7,486 bases of DNA from an uncultured Eubacteriales bacterium (GTDB lineage: Bacteria > Bacillota > Clostridia > Christensenellales > Aristaeellaceae), in NCBI GenBank assembly GCA_900550955.1, contig URUF01000080.1, positions 1 to 7,486 on the forward strand, written 5' to 3'. Position numbers and translations under genes: made by a program. Below the pieces are notes generated by a model, which saw nothing but the letters and a program-made list of their open reading frames with translations, did not search any database and was not told where the DNA came from. Below are positions 1 to 6,065 of the stretch, in pieces. Each line of letters starts with the position of its first letter. Position 1 is the first letter of the stretch.

Positions 1-23
1 TAGATCGCTGCCGCATTCCCATT

Positions 24-53
24 CCCGGCTTGCTTATGCAGGCCGGGCTTTTT
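24..53 (+). terminator. Rho-independent terminator of an upstream gene
   Basis: A 10-bp stem pairs 24-33 with 38-47, with one T-G wobble and a TTAT loop. It is followed by C and five T residues (49-53). This is a textbook intrinsic terminator for plus-strand transcription entering the window. The gene it ends is not visible. A TAG at positions 1-3 could be its stop codon, but nothing confirms this. Confidence 0.85.
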
Positions 54-59
54 GGCGTT

Positions 60-340
60 TAAAAAGTACTCCTCCTGCATAGAAAACCGTTGTATCGTAA
101 GCCGAAGGGTAGCAGCGTGAAGGCGGCTTCGCGCGCTCAATCGTCGCGGCGGGCGCTGGCGCGCGCGCCGCTCGTTTCGCTTGCCGCCTGCGGGTCGCTT
201 TCGGCTGCGCCGAAGTCCCCACAGGGGACACGCTTCCCTGCGGCGTACTTGGCAGGCGACAATTTCCCCACACGTTCCATTTTGCCATGAGGCGCGCTTC
301 TGCCTGAAGGGGCCGCTTTTTTGCGTAAGAGGCAAAGCCG
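60..340. other. GC-rich intergenic spacer, possible dispersed repeat
   Basis: This stretch of nearly 300 bases lies between the terminator and the promoter of the next gene. It has open frames on both strands, but their translations are rich in Arg, Ala and Pro and lack a recognisable domain. No frame has a convincing ribosome binding site. It contains a perfect 12-nt GC palindrome (158-169) and a small 6-bp inverted repeat with a 3-nt loop (215-229). High GC and short inverted repeats are compatible with a dispersed intergenic repeat or the remains of one, but a second copy cannot be shown from this window. I see no tRNA, riboswitch or small RNA that I could defend. Confidence 0.4.
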
Positions 341-343
341 GTC

Positions 344-372
344 TTTTCATTTTGAGCGTTACAGAGTACAAT
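344..372 (+). promoter_or_regulatory. Candidate sigma-A promoter for the EFR1-NUDIX-ArsC unit
   Basis: A TACAAT -10 element (367-372, five of six consensus bases) lies 17 nt downstream of a weaker TTTTCA -35 element (344-349, four of six). Transcription would start near 379, about 30 nt before the first start codon and just upstream of its ribosome binding site. The position is right, but the -35 match is modest. Confidence 0.4.
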
Positions 373-409
373 AGAGCGGTAAAGAAACCAGGAAGCGGGA
401 GGCGGCGCT

Positions 410-1162
410 ATGGAATATACCACGATATCCTTTTCCGGCACGGGCAACAGCGATTGGGTTGCGAGGCGGATTGCAAAGGGCATAGGCGGCGAATGCGTTT
501 CCATGAACCGTCAGATCAGGGCGGGGCGGCAGGCGCGCAGCAGCGCGGAGCGCCTTGTGTTTGTAACGCCCACATATGCGTGGCGCATTCCGCGCGTGGC
601 GGAGCGATGGATTGAGGCTGGGCGCTTCGCCGCCGGGGCGAAGGCCTGGTTTGTAATGACCTGCGGCGACGGGATTGGTCATGCGGAAAAACACGTGCGC
701 AGGCTGTGCAAACGCAAGGGTCTTGCGTGCATGGGCGTTATGAAGGTTATCATGCCGGAAAACTATATCGCCCTGTTTGAAGCGCCGGATACGGAGGAAG
801 CCGGACGTATCATTGACGCGGCGGAGCCTAAAGTGGCGGAAGCGATCGAGCATATCCGGGCGGATAGGCCCTTCCCAGCGGCGGCTGTGAGCGTTATGGA
901 CAGGATGCTCACTGCCGTGGCAAACCCCGTGTTTTACCGTACGATTGTGAAGGCGGACGCCTTTAGGGCCACGGAGGCATGCACGGGCTGCGGCAAATGC
1001 GAAAGAGCGTGTGCGCTTAACAATATCCGTATCACGGAGGGGAAACCGGCGTGGGGGAAGGAATGCACGCATTGCATGGCATGCATCTGCGGCTGCCCTG
1101 CGCATGCGATTGAATATGGAAAACGGTCCATCGGGAAGGTACGCTACCAATGCCCGCGCTAA
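410..1162 (+). CDS. EFR1-family ferrodoxin (flavodoxin domain plus two [4Fe-4S] clusters)
   Basis: This 250-residue protein probably shuttles electrons in the cytoplasm. Its N-terminus carries a flavodoxin-like FMN phosphate loop, FSGTGNS (residues 8-14), and the rest of the first two thirds resembles a flavodoxin fold, including a TPTY segment near 53-56. The C-terminal third is a bacterial 2x[4Fe-4S] ferredoxin. Cluster 1 uses C191, C194, C197 and C201, and cluster 2 uses C219, C222, C225 and C229 followed by Pro230. An extra cysteine, C227, sits inside the second motif. The order of domains and the length fit the EFR1 family, common in anaerobic Bacillota and without a defined physiological partner. 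The start is set by GGGAGG at 397-402, 7 nt upstream. It leads a unit with the NUDIX gene 34 nt downstream. The family assignment is strong, while the redox partners are unknown. Confidence 0.9.
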   Translation: MEYTTISFSGTGNSDWVARRIAKGIGGECVSMNRQIRAGRQARSSAERLVFVTPTYAWRIPRVAERWIEAGRFAAGAKAWFVMTCGDGIGHAEKHVRRLCKRKGLACMGVMKVIMPENYIALFEAPDTEEAGRIIDAAEPKVAEAIEHIRADRPFPAAAVSVMDRMLTAVANPVFYRTIVKADAFRATEACTGCGKCERACALNNIRITEGKPAWGKECTHCMACICGCPAHAIEYGKRSIGKVRYQCPR

Positions 1163-1196
1163 AGCGCAAAACGGGCGGGAAACGAGGCAGAAACCA

Positions 1197-1670
1197 ATGA
1201 AGAAAAGGCTGACCACCCTATGCTATATTGAGCGGGACGGCAAGTACCTGATGCTGCACCGTACCAAAAAGGAAAACGACATCAACCACGATAAGTACAT
1301 TGGCGTGGGAGGGCATTTGGAGCAGGGCGAATCGCCAGAGGACTGCATCGTGCGCGAAGTTCGGGAGGAAACGGGCTACACGCTTACGCGCTACCGCCTG
1401 CGCGGCCTGATTACCTTTGTGATGGACGATGTGGACGAGTATTCCTTCCTGTATACGGCGGACGGCTTTACCGGCGAGGCGGCGGAATGCCGCGAGGGCG
1501 TGCTGGAATGGGTGGAGAAGGGGCGCGTGTGCGAATTGCCCATTTGGGAGGGCGACAGGCTGATGTTCGCCCTGCTTGACAGGCGTAAGGACTTTTTTTC
1601 GCTCAAGCTATGCTATGAGCACGACGCGCTGAAAAAAGCCTATGTGGACGGCGTGGAAATAGACGGATAG
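1197..1670 (+). CDS. NUDIX hydrolase, 8-oxo-dGTP diphosphatase type
   Basis: This 157-residue single-domain NUDIX enzyme carries a complete Nudix box at residues 39-61, matching GX5EX7REUXEEXGU. Gly39, Glu45, Arg53, Glu54, Glu57, Glu58 and Gly60 are all in place, so the metal-binding helix should be functional. The N-terminal strand (TTLCYIERDGKYLMLHR) followed by KKENDIN and a Gly-rich turn is typical of the clostridial MutT-like group annotated as 8-oxo-dGTP diphosphatase. That group is thought to remove oxidised nucleotides from the pool. Substrate assignment rests on this resemblance and is not proven. The frame is open from 1011, inside the preceding gene. I chose ATG 1197 because it follows a GAGG (1184-1187) by 9 nt and gives a normal family N-terminus. 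It is co-directional with the genes on both sides, at spacings of 34 and 46 nt. Confidence 0.88.
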   Translation: MKKRLTTLCYIERDGKYLMLHRTKKENDINHDKYIGVGGHLEQGESPEDCIVREVREETGYTLTRYRLRGLITFVMDDVDEYSFLYTADGFTGEAAECREGVLEWVEKGRVCELPIWEGDRLMFALLDRRKDFFSLKLCYEHDALKKAYVDGVEIDG

Positions 1671-1716
1671 CAGCGCCGCGGGCAGATTTTGCGATAACGA
1701 AGGGAGAACCGAAAGG

Positions 1717-2082
1717 ATGGCTATTACCGTTTTATGCTACGCAAAGTGCACAACCTGCCAAAAGGCGCTGCGCTGGCTGGATGAACAGGGCGTCGCCTAC
1801 GCCGTGCGGCCGGTTAAGGAGGAAAACCCCAGCGCGGAGGAGCTTACGCAGTGGCAGGCGCGAAGCGGCCTGCCGCTGAAGCGCTTTTTTAACACCAGCG
1901 GGACGCTGTACCGTTCGCTTGGGCTGAAGGACAGGCTGGACGGCATGAGCGGGGAAGAACAGCTGGCGCTATTGGCAAGCGACGGCATGCTGGTGAAGCG
2001 GCCGCTATTGGTGACGGAGGGGGCCGCGTGCCCCGGCTTCCGCGAAGAGGCATGGAAGAAAGCGATTGGGGAGGAGCGCTGA
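1717..2082 (+). CDS. ArsC/Spx/YffB-family thioredoxin-fold protein
   Basis: This is a 121-residue protein of the arsenate reductase-like family (ArsC, Spx and YffB share this fold). The N-terminal strand leads into a CTTC redox motif (C11, C14) followed by QKALRWL. Later landmarks are KRFFNTSG (55-62) and MLVKRPLLV (91-99), the conserved lysine-arginine-proline turn of the family. Length is normal. The CxxC motif and motif set match the Bacillota group usually labelled 'arsenate reductase family protein'. True arsenate reduction is doubtful, because no arsenic transporter or ArsR regulator is nearby. A Spx-like regulatory or general thiol-redox role is an alternative. AGGGAG at 1701-1706 precedes the ATG by 10 nt. 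The gene is the last of the three-gene unit and is followed by a spacer and a strong terminator. Confidence 0.85.
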   Translation: MAITVLCYAKCTTCQKALRWLDEQGVAYAVRPVKEENPSAEELTQWQARSGLPLKRFFNTSGTLYRSLGLKDRLDGMSGEEQLALLASDGMLVKRPLLVTEGAACPGFREEAWKKAIGEER

Positions 2083-2350
2083 AAGCGGCTCAGGCCCCGC
2101 CTGCCGGCACCGGCGAGGGAAGGCTTCGCAAACGCCAACCCCAAAGCGGACGGCGGGAAGCGCCGGATGTCCCTTCGCGATACGCGGCGGTGAAACAGGC
2201 GCGCTGCCCAAGCGCCCAAAGCGGCCGTCCGTATTGCCCTCCCGCAACCAATAGGGTATCGTCCTCCTGGGGCTTTCAGGATAACGCCGCCCGTCGCGCG
2301 GCGAGAAGCCGCAGCCGGATACGAACATTGCGCCCTCTGCTTCAAGCTTT
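2083..2350. other. GC-rich spacer without a credible gene
   Basis: About 270 bases separate the ArsC-like gene from the terminator. The frames open here are antisense extensions of the ArsC-like gene or Arg/Pro-rich readings without a domain. There is a 6-bp hairpin (2285-2290 with 2298-2303). The composition is as GC-rich as the neighbouring genes, unlike the AT-rich control region at 4206-4441. It could be decayed coding sequence, a dispersed intergenic repeat, or simply the 3' untranslated region of the upstream unit. Confidence 0.35.
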
Positions 2351-2351
2351 C

Positions 2352-2393
2352 AAAAAAACGGGAGCCCGCTGCTTCTGGCGAGCTCCCGTTTTT
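2352..2393. terminator. Bidirectional rho-independent terminator between convergent units
   Basis: A perfect 12-bp stem pairs 2354-2365 with 2382-2393, and its top can extend by CGC/GCG (2367-2369 with 2378-2380). On the plus strand it ends in five T residues (2389-2393), and on the minus strand in seven (complement of the A run 2352-2358). It therefore ends both the plus-strand ArsC-like unit and the minus-strand CyuA/NuoE-like unit. Confidence 0.9.
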
Positions 2394-2419
2394 GGCGGCC
2401 GGCGGTCAAGGGGCCAAGT

Positions 2420-2905
2420 TCACTTCTCCGCCCCGGCCTGTTGAAGCAGGCGGCGGATGAGCGCTTCATCGGCATGGGTGTAGCTTTCGCCGTCCCAGCG
2501 GATTACCGGGCCTTTGCCGCATTTTTTCAAGCAGCCCGCCACGCGCAGCGAAAACTCGCCGCCTTGGCTTACGCCGCCATCCTCCGCGCCGTAGGCGTCC
2601 TTTAAAAAGGCGCATAGGCGGCCGGCACCGTTTTTGAGGCAGGCCTTGTGGCCGCATACCTCCAGGGTGTGCGGCGCGTCCTCATGCCTGAGGCCGGGCA
2701 CGGTGCGGATGACCGCCTTGAGCAGGCTTTTTTTGATGGCATAGCTTTCCGCGATTTTTTCAAGCGACTTTTTGGGGATTTTGCCTCCCTTTTCGGCCTG
2801 TACCTCCTTGAGCAGGGCGATGAGCGCCTGCTGGTCCCGCGGCGCGCCCTGCTCGCGGTAGTAGGCGATAGCCTCCTTCAAATGCCATTCGGGCTTATCT
2901 TGCAT
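2420..2905 (-). CDS. Stand-alone NuoE-like [2Fe-2S] ferredoxin (thioredoxin fold)
   Basis: This 161-residue protein matches the NADH dehydrogenase subunit E (NuoE/HndA) family. An N-terminal helical part (about 1-70, with the PKKSLEKIAESY helix) precedes a thioredoxin-like [2Fe-2S] domain. The four presumed cluster ligands are C84 and C89 (Cx4C) and C125 and C129 (Cx3C). The 36-residue spacing between the pairs agrees with what I recall for E. coli NuoE. Family members normally work with a NuoF-type flavoprotein in NADH-linked hydrogenases or dehydrogenases. None is encoded here, so this one is an orphan within the window. It lies 19 nt downstream of cyuA on the same strand, with AAAGGAG (complement of 2912-2918) in the gap 6 nt before the ATG, so co-transcription is likely. 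Its job beside a cysteine desulfidase is unknown. Electron supply or Fe-S maintenance is only a guess. Confidence 0.85.
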   Translation of the reverse strand: MQDKPEWHLKEAIAYYREQGAPRDQQALIALLKEVQAEKGGKIPKKSLEKIAESYAIKKSLLKAVIRTVPGLRHEDAPHTLEVCGHKACLKNGAGRLCAFLKDAYGAEDGGVSQGGEFSLRVAGCLKKCGKGPVIRWDGESYTHADEALIRRLLQQAGAEK

Positions 2906-2924
2906 AAAAGGCTCCTTTCGCGCC

Positions 2925-4205
2925 TTAACAGCGCGTCATGATTTGCAGAATTTTGCGGTCTGTTTCGCGCATGCCGTCGCGGCCCAGCTCGCCCACATTG
3001 CGAATGGTGTTTTCAATCCCCTTGGAGATAATGCCGTCGCCGCCGTAGAACTGGCGGCCCTTCAAGTACATTTCAAGGCCAAGGATGCCCGCGTCCACCG
3101 CGGAGGCAATTTTGCCCGCGCAGGAGGGCTTGGCCCCGTCGCACACGATGCCGCTTACAATGGCCAGCGCGTTTACAATGGTGTGGCATACGGTTTTCAC
3201 ATCCCCGGTAAGCAGGTAGGCCACGCCCGCGCCCGCGGCGCTGCCCGCCGTAACCGCGCCGCAATAGGCCGAAAGCTTGCCGATGGCGTTTTTTTGGTGG
3301 ATGGCGCATAGGTTGGACACGGCCAGCGCACGGTACAAATCGTCCTGGGATTTATGGTAGGCCCTTGCGTACTCGATCACCGGCAGGGATACGGTAAGCC
3401 CCTGGTTGCCGCTGCCGGAGTTGATTACAACCGGCATTTCACAGCCGCTCATGCGCGCGTCGCTGCCGGCGGCGGCCATGGCGCGCGCACGGATGCGCAC
3501 ATCGCCGCTTCCGTAGGTTTCCAACAAAACGTTGCCGATATCCGCGCCCCAGCGATGCTTGAGGCCCTCGGCGGCGATGGCCGTGTTGCAGGCGATTTGC
3601 CTGTCCAAAACCTCGCGCACATCCTCCGTATCCAGGATGGAGGCAAATTCGCAAATGCCCTCCACGCTAAGCGCGCCATAATCCGGCGCGGCCTCCTCGC
3701 ACAGCGGCGCGCCGTCCCCGCAAAGCAGCGCCTGCCCGTCCCGCTCGATACGCGCGACGTGCGTATGGCTGTGGCTGATGCGCACGCCGGCCTCGTGGCC
3801 GTTTGCGTATACGGTTACAATCATATCCAACAGGGCGCAGTTTTCCATAGGCTCCACGGCGATGGGGGTTTTCGCCAAAAACTGCGCGATCTCCCGCTGC
3901 TTTTCAGGCGTTACGGCATGGATTACCTCAAGCCCAGCGCGCTCGTTTCCAGCGACGACGCCCGCCGCGACCGCCGCCTGGATGCCCTTGAGGCCGCCCG
4001 TGTTGGGCACGGTTACGCTTTTTACGTTTTTAATGATGTTGCCGCTTACCTGCACCCGCACCCGCTGGGGCATGGCGCCCAGGGTATGGCGCGCCAGGGC
4101 CGCGCAATAGGCCAGGGCGATGGGCTCGGTACAGCCGGTGGCGGGCGCGAGCTCCCGGCGCAAAATGGCGCAGTACAGCTGATATTGTTGATCATGGCGT
4201 TGCAT
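2925..4205 (-). CDS. cyuA: L-cysteine desulfidase (CyuA / UPF0597 YhaM family)
   Basis: This enzyme of 426 residues should convert L-cysteine to pyruvate, ammonia and hydrogen sulfide in the cytoplasm using a [4Fe-4S] cluster. The N-terminus has the family signature ATGCTEPIA (22-30) with C25. Further landmarks are SGNIIKNVKSVTVPNTGG (54-71), INSGSGNQG (261-269) and SGIVCDGAKPSCAGK (351-365). C25, C315, C355 and C362 reproduce the spacing I recall for the cluster cysteines of the Methanocaldococcus enzyme (7 and 40 residues apart in the C-terminal set). The sequence looks intact and full length. Annotation pipelines often call this family 'serine dehydratase subunit alpha family', and activity on serine or another amino acid is possible. 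The start is fixed by AGGAGG (complement of 4214-4219) 8 nt upstream. No cysteine permease (cyuP) is adjacent. A NuoE-like gene follows 19 nt downstream, and a GntR regulator is divergent. Confidence 0.9.
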   Translation of the reverse strand: MQRHDQQYQLYCAILRRELAPATGCTEPIALAYCAALARHTLGAMPQRVRVQVSGNIIKNVKSVTVPNTGGLKGIQAAVAAGVVAGNERAGLEVIHAVTPEKQREIAQFLAKTPIAVEPMENCALLDMIVTVYANGHEAGVRISHSHTHVARIERDGQALLCGDGAPLCEEAAPDYGALSVEGICEFASILDTEDVREVLDRQIACNTAIAAEGLKHRWGADIGNVLLETYGSGDVRIRARAMAAAGSDARMSGCEMPVVINSGSGNQGLTVSLPVIEYARAYHKSQDDLYRALAVSNLCAIHQKNAIGKLSAYCGAVTAGSAAGAGVAYLLTGDVKTVCHTIVNALAIVSGIVCDGAKPSCAGKIASAVDAGILGLEMYLKGRQFYGGDGIISKGIENTIRNVGELGRDGMRETDRKILQIMTRC

Positions 4206-4238
4206 GGTAACCGCCTCCTGTGCACGTTGTATGTGGGT

Positions 4239-4267
4239 AGCATATCACAAAATCGGGCGCGTGTACA
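4239..4267 (-). promoter_or_regulatory. Candidate extended -10 promoter for cyuA
   Basis: On the minus strand, TATGCT (complement of 4239-4244) is preceded by TGA, giving an extended -10. It lies 17 nt downstream of TGTACA (complement of 4262-4267), four of six matches to the -35 consensus. The predicted start near 4232 leaves a leader of about 27 nt containing the ribosome binding site. Other AT-rich pairings in the region are possible. Confidence 0.4.
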
Positions 4268-4327
4268 TCCCCTAAAGTTCATATTTTTGAAATATTTATT
4301 TTGTGCCAAGCCGCATAGATATGGAAA

Positions 4328-4342
4328 GAATCCACTAGATTC
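4328..4342. promoter_or_regulatory. Small palindrome GAATC-n5-GATTC, candidate operator
   Basis: GAATC (4328-4332) and GATTC (4338-4342) form an inverted repeat with a 5-nt centre. On the minus strand the centre reads TAGTG, the same core found in the centre of the palindrome at the GntR promoter. The site lies about 60 nt upstream of the proposed minus-strand -35. Its role as a regulator-binding site is an inference. Confidence 0.3.
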
Positions 4343-4372
4343 AACAAATGAAAAATAAATTTTTATACGCTA

Positions 4373-4400
4373 TTGACAAGAAAGAAATATAGCATATAAT
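4373..4400 (+). promoter_or_regulatory. Consensus sigma-A promoter of the GntR-UroD-SBP unit
   Basis: TTGACA (4373-4378) and TATAAT (4395-4400) both match the consensus exactly and are separated by 16 nt. Transcription should begin near 4407, giving a leader of about 35 nt. A promoter this strong ahead of a regulator gene usually needs repression, which fits the overlapping palindrome just downstream. Confidence 0.85.
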
Positions 4401-4419
4401 CATATTAGTGATAATATCA
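4400..4419. promoter_or_regulatory. Candidate GntR operator at the transcription start
   Basis: ATATTA (4402-4407) and TAATAT (4412-4417) form an inverted repeat around GTGA, with one further matching outer pair (T4400 and A4419). It begins at the last base of the -10 element and covers the predicted start site. A bound repressor there would block transcription, so autoregulation by the adjacent GntR protein is the simplest reading. Binding is not demonstrated. Confidence 0.45.
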
Positions 4420-4441
4420 GACCGAAAGAAGCGATGCGCTT

Positions 4442-5089
4442 ATGAATAGCGGCAAGCCCCTGACCAACCTTGTGTATGAGCAAATTTACCACGACGTGGT
4501 GGACGGCACCTTTACCCCAAACGATATCATTACCGAAAGCCAGCTCATCCAGCGCTACGGGGTGAGCAAATCGCCGGTGCGCGAGGCCCTTATCACCCTT
4601 TGCGACGAGCGGGTGCTGCGCAGCATTCCCCGCACGGGCTACCGCATTGTGCAGTTCACCCCGGACGAGGTGCGCCAGGTGGCCGAAACTCGCCAGGCGC
4701 TGGAGCTGTTTATGTTTGAAAAGTCCTATCCATCCATCGGCAGGCAGGAGCTGAAGCTGCTTAGCGAATGCAACCAGCAAATCCAGGACGAGGACGCGCC
4801 CTCCCTGCCGGCCACCCGCCGCTGGGAAAGCAACATGAACTTTCACCTGCTGCTGGCCTCCTTTGCCAAGAACCAGTACATGTACGGCCTTTTAAAGGAT
4901 ACGCTGCGCGTGAACGCGCGCGCCGCCACGCAGTATTTCCAAAACATCTACTCCCCGGAGCTGGAGCAGAAGAAGCGCTCCCATGAGCGTTTTATCCAGG
5001 CCTGCGCGGACAGGGATTATGAAACCGCCCGCGCCACGCTGGTAGAGGATACCAATCAGCTATTCTGGTGGGAGGTGAAGCACGGATGA
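4442..5089 (+). CDS. GntR-family transcriptional regulator, FCD (FadR-like) type
   Basis: This 215-residue DNA-binding regulator has two parts. Residues about 8-70 form the GntR winged helix, with SQLIQRYGVSKSPVREAL (33-50) as the recognition region and RTGYRIV (64-70) as the wing. Residues about 75-205 match an FCD effector domain, with NFHLLLASFAKN (133-144) and SHERFIQACADRDYETAR (180-197) in the usual places. The canonical FCD metal site is only partly kept. H135 and H181 are present, but the Asp position reads N131 and the last His position reads D203 by my alignment. Ligand sensing may therefore be metal-independent. The ribosome binding site is weak (AAAGAAG, 4425-4431). The stop overlaps the next start by ATGA, which couples it to the UroD-like gene. 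It probably controls its own unit and may also affect divergent cyuA. The effector is unknown. Confidence 0.88.
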   Translation: MNSGKPLTNLVYEQIYHDVVDGTFTPNDIITESQLIQRYGVSKSPVREALITLCDERVLRSIPRTGYRIVQFTPDEVRQVAETRQALELFMFEKSYPSIGRQELKLLSECNQQIQDEDAPSLPATRRWESNMNFHLLLASFAKNQYMYGLLKDTLRVNARAATQYFQNIYSPELEQKKRSHERFIQACADRDYETARATLVEDTNQLFWWEVKHG

Positions 5090-6057
5090 ACCGTCGCGAA
5101 CGTGTGCTGGCCGCGATCGGCGGCCGACAGGTGGATCATGTGCCGTCGCTGTTTTCGCTGCATTTTCCAAGGGAGCAGGCCGTGGGCGGGGCCGCGGTGG
5201 AGGCCCATGTGCGCTTTTACAATGAAACAGGCGTGGACGTGCTCAAAATCATGAACGAGCATTTGGAGCCCGCTATCGGCCCTGTGCGCGCGCCAGAGGA
5301 TTGGCGCGCCGTAAAGGGCTATCATATGGACGCGCCTTTTCTTCGTGCCCAAGCTGATATTATCAGTAACATTTTAGAAAAGGTGGAAAAGCCGGTGTAT
5401 TCCCTGGCGACCATCCACGGCGTGTGCGCGTCCTGCATCCATCCCATTGAGGGCGCATACGGCTATGCCCGCGCCCGCGAGATACTGCTGGAAACGCTGC
5501 GCAGCCGCCCCGATATCATGCTGGATGTGCACAAGCGCGTAACCGATACCATGTGCGAGCTGGCGCAGGCCTGCATCCGCGCCGGGGCGGACGGCATCTA
5601 TTACGCCGCGCTGGGCGGCGAGCGGCACTATTATACCGACGAGGAGCACGACCGCTTCCTCAAGCCCTTTGACCTGCAAATTATGCAAGCGGCCCGCGAG
5701 GCGGGCGGGCAGGTATTTTTACACATATGCAAGGAAAACCTGAATATGATGCGTTACCGGGAGTATGCCCCCTATGCCGATGTGGTGAATTGGGGCGTGT
5801 ACGAGGCGGATTTTTCCCTTTCCCAGGGACGGGCGCTGTTTCCCGGCTGCGCCATCCTGGGCGGGCTGAAAAACCGCGGCGGCGTGCTGGCGCGGGGCGA
5901 TGCGGACGCGATCGCCCGCGAGGTGCGCGCCGTGCTTGAGGAAGCGGGCACAACCCGCTTCCTGCTGGGGGCGGATTGCACCCTGCCCACGGATACCCCC
6001 TATGCGAGCATAGCGGCCGCTGCGCGCGCGGCTGTTATAGAAAAGAATAAGGAGTGA
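5086..6057 (+). CDS. Uroporphyrinogen decarboxylase-superfamily protein, MtaA-like methyltransferase candidate
   Basis: This 323-residue TIM-barrel-type protein belongs to the UroD superfamily, which includes HemE and the cobamide-dependent methyltransferases MtaA/MtbA. It lacks HemE's N-terminal Arg-rich substrate motif (the PVWxMRQAGR region), so heme synthesis is unlikely. It does have HIC (H213, C215) and a late cysteine (GADCTLPTDTP, C298). That order fits the H-X-C-Xn-C zinc motif of MtaA-like methyltransferases. Methyl transfer is therefore possible but unproven, and no corrinoid protein is encoded in the window. I chose ATG 5086 because it overlaps the GntR stop (ATGA) and has GGGAGGTG (5070-5077) upstream. 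A GTG at 5068 is in frame but would bypass that site. The next gene starts 8 nt later, so regulator, enzyme and solute-binding protein form one operon. Related proteins of this type occur beside ABC sugar transporters and are mostly uncharacterised. Confidence 0.82.
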   Translation: MNRRERVLAAIGGRQVDHVPSLFSLHFPREQAVGGAAVEAHVRFYNETGVDVLKIMNEHLEPAIGPVRAPEDWRAVKGYHMDAPFLRAQADIISNILEKVEKPVYSLATIHGVCASCIHPIEGAYGYARAREILLETLRSRPDIMLDVHKRVTDTMCELAQACIRAGADGIYYAALGGERHYYTDEEHDRFLKPFDLQIMQAAREAGGQVFLHICKENLNMMRYREYAPYADVVNWGVYEADFSLSQGRALFPGCAILGGLKNRGGVLARGDADAIAREVRAVLEEAGTTRFLLGADCTLPTDTPYASIAAAARAAVIEKNKE

Positions 6058-6065
6058 TTCCCATC

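Larger units (their letters stand above)
4206..4441. promoter_or_regulatory. AT-rich divergent control region
   Basis: These 236 bases lie between the divergent cyuA and GntR genes. The distal part (about 4270-4430) is strikingly AT-rich against the surrounding GC-rich DNA. It holds one near-consensus plus-strand promoter, a weaker minus-strand candidate and several small inverted repeats. One of these is ATATTT-TTG-AAATAT (4281-4295). No open frame or RNA gene is apparent. The arrangement allows one regulator to act on both directions. Confidence 0.75.

Noticed and set aside
34..504. 156-residue minus-strand open frame over the first spacer
   Set aside because: It runs into the antisense of the EFR1 gene, has no domain or ribosome binding site, and is rich in Arg, Ala and Pro as expected for a chance frame in GC-rich DNA.
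1011..1196. N-terminal extension of the NUDIX frame into the EFR1 gene
   Set aside because: The extra residues are Arg/Ala-rich and overlap coding sequence. ATG 1197 has its own ribosome binding site and gives a normal NUDIX N-terminus.
359..1216. 285-residue minus-strand open frame
   Set aside because: It is the antisense shadow of the EFR1 gene, whose sense frame has complete flavodoxin and ferredoxin motifs.
1717..2082. Arsenic-resistance operon
   Set aside because: Only an ArsC/Spx-like protein is present. There is no ArsR, ArsB or Acr3 gene nearby, so an arsenic-specific role is not supported.
1797..2345. Minus-strand frames over the ArsC-like gene and the following spacer
   Set aside because: Their composition is low-complexity Arg/Ala/Pro, they have no recognised motif, and they are largely antisense to the well-supported ArsC-like gene.
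3354..4358. 334-residue plus-strand open frame
   Set aside because: It is antisense to cyuA, which carries all expected cluster cysteines and family motifs. The long shadow reflects codon bias.
4206..4441. Riboswitch in the divergent region
   Set aside because: The predicted leaders are only about 27 and 35 nt long, and no conserved aptamer-like structure is apparent.
5086..6057. HemE, heme-pathway uroporphyrinogen decarboxylase
   Set aside because: The N-terminal Arg-rich substrate motif of HemE is missing and no heme biosynthesis genes are adjacent.
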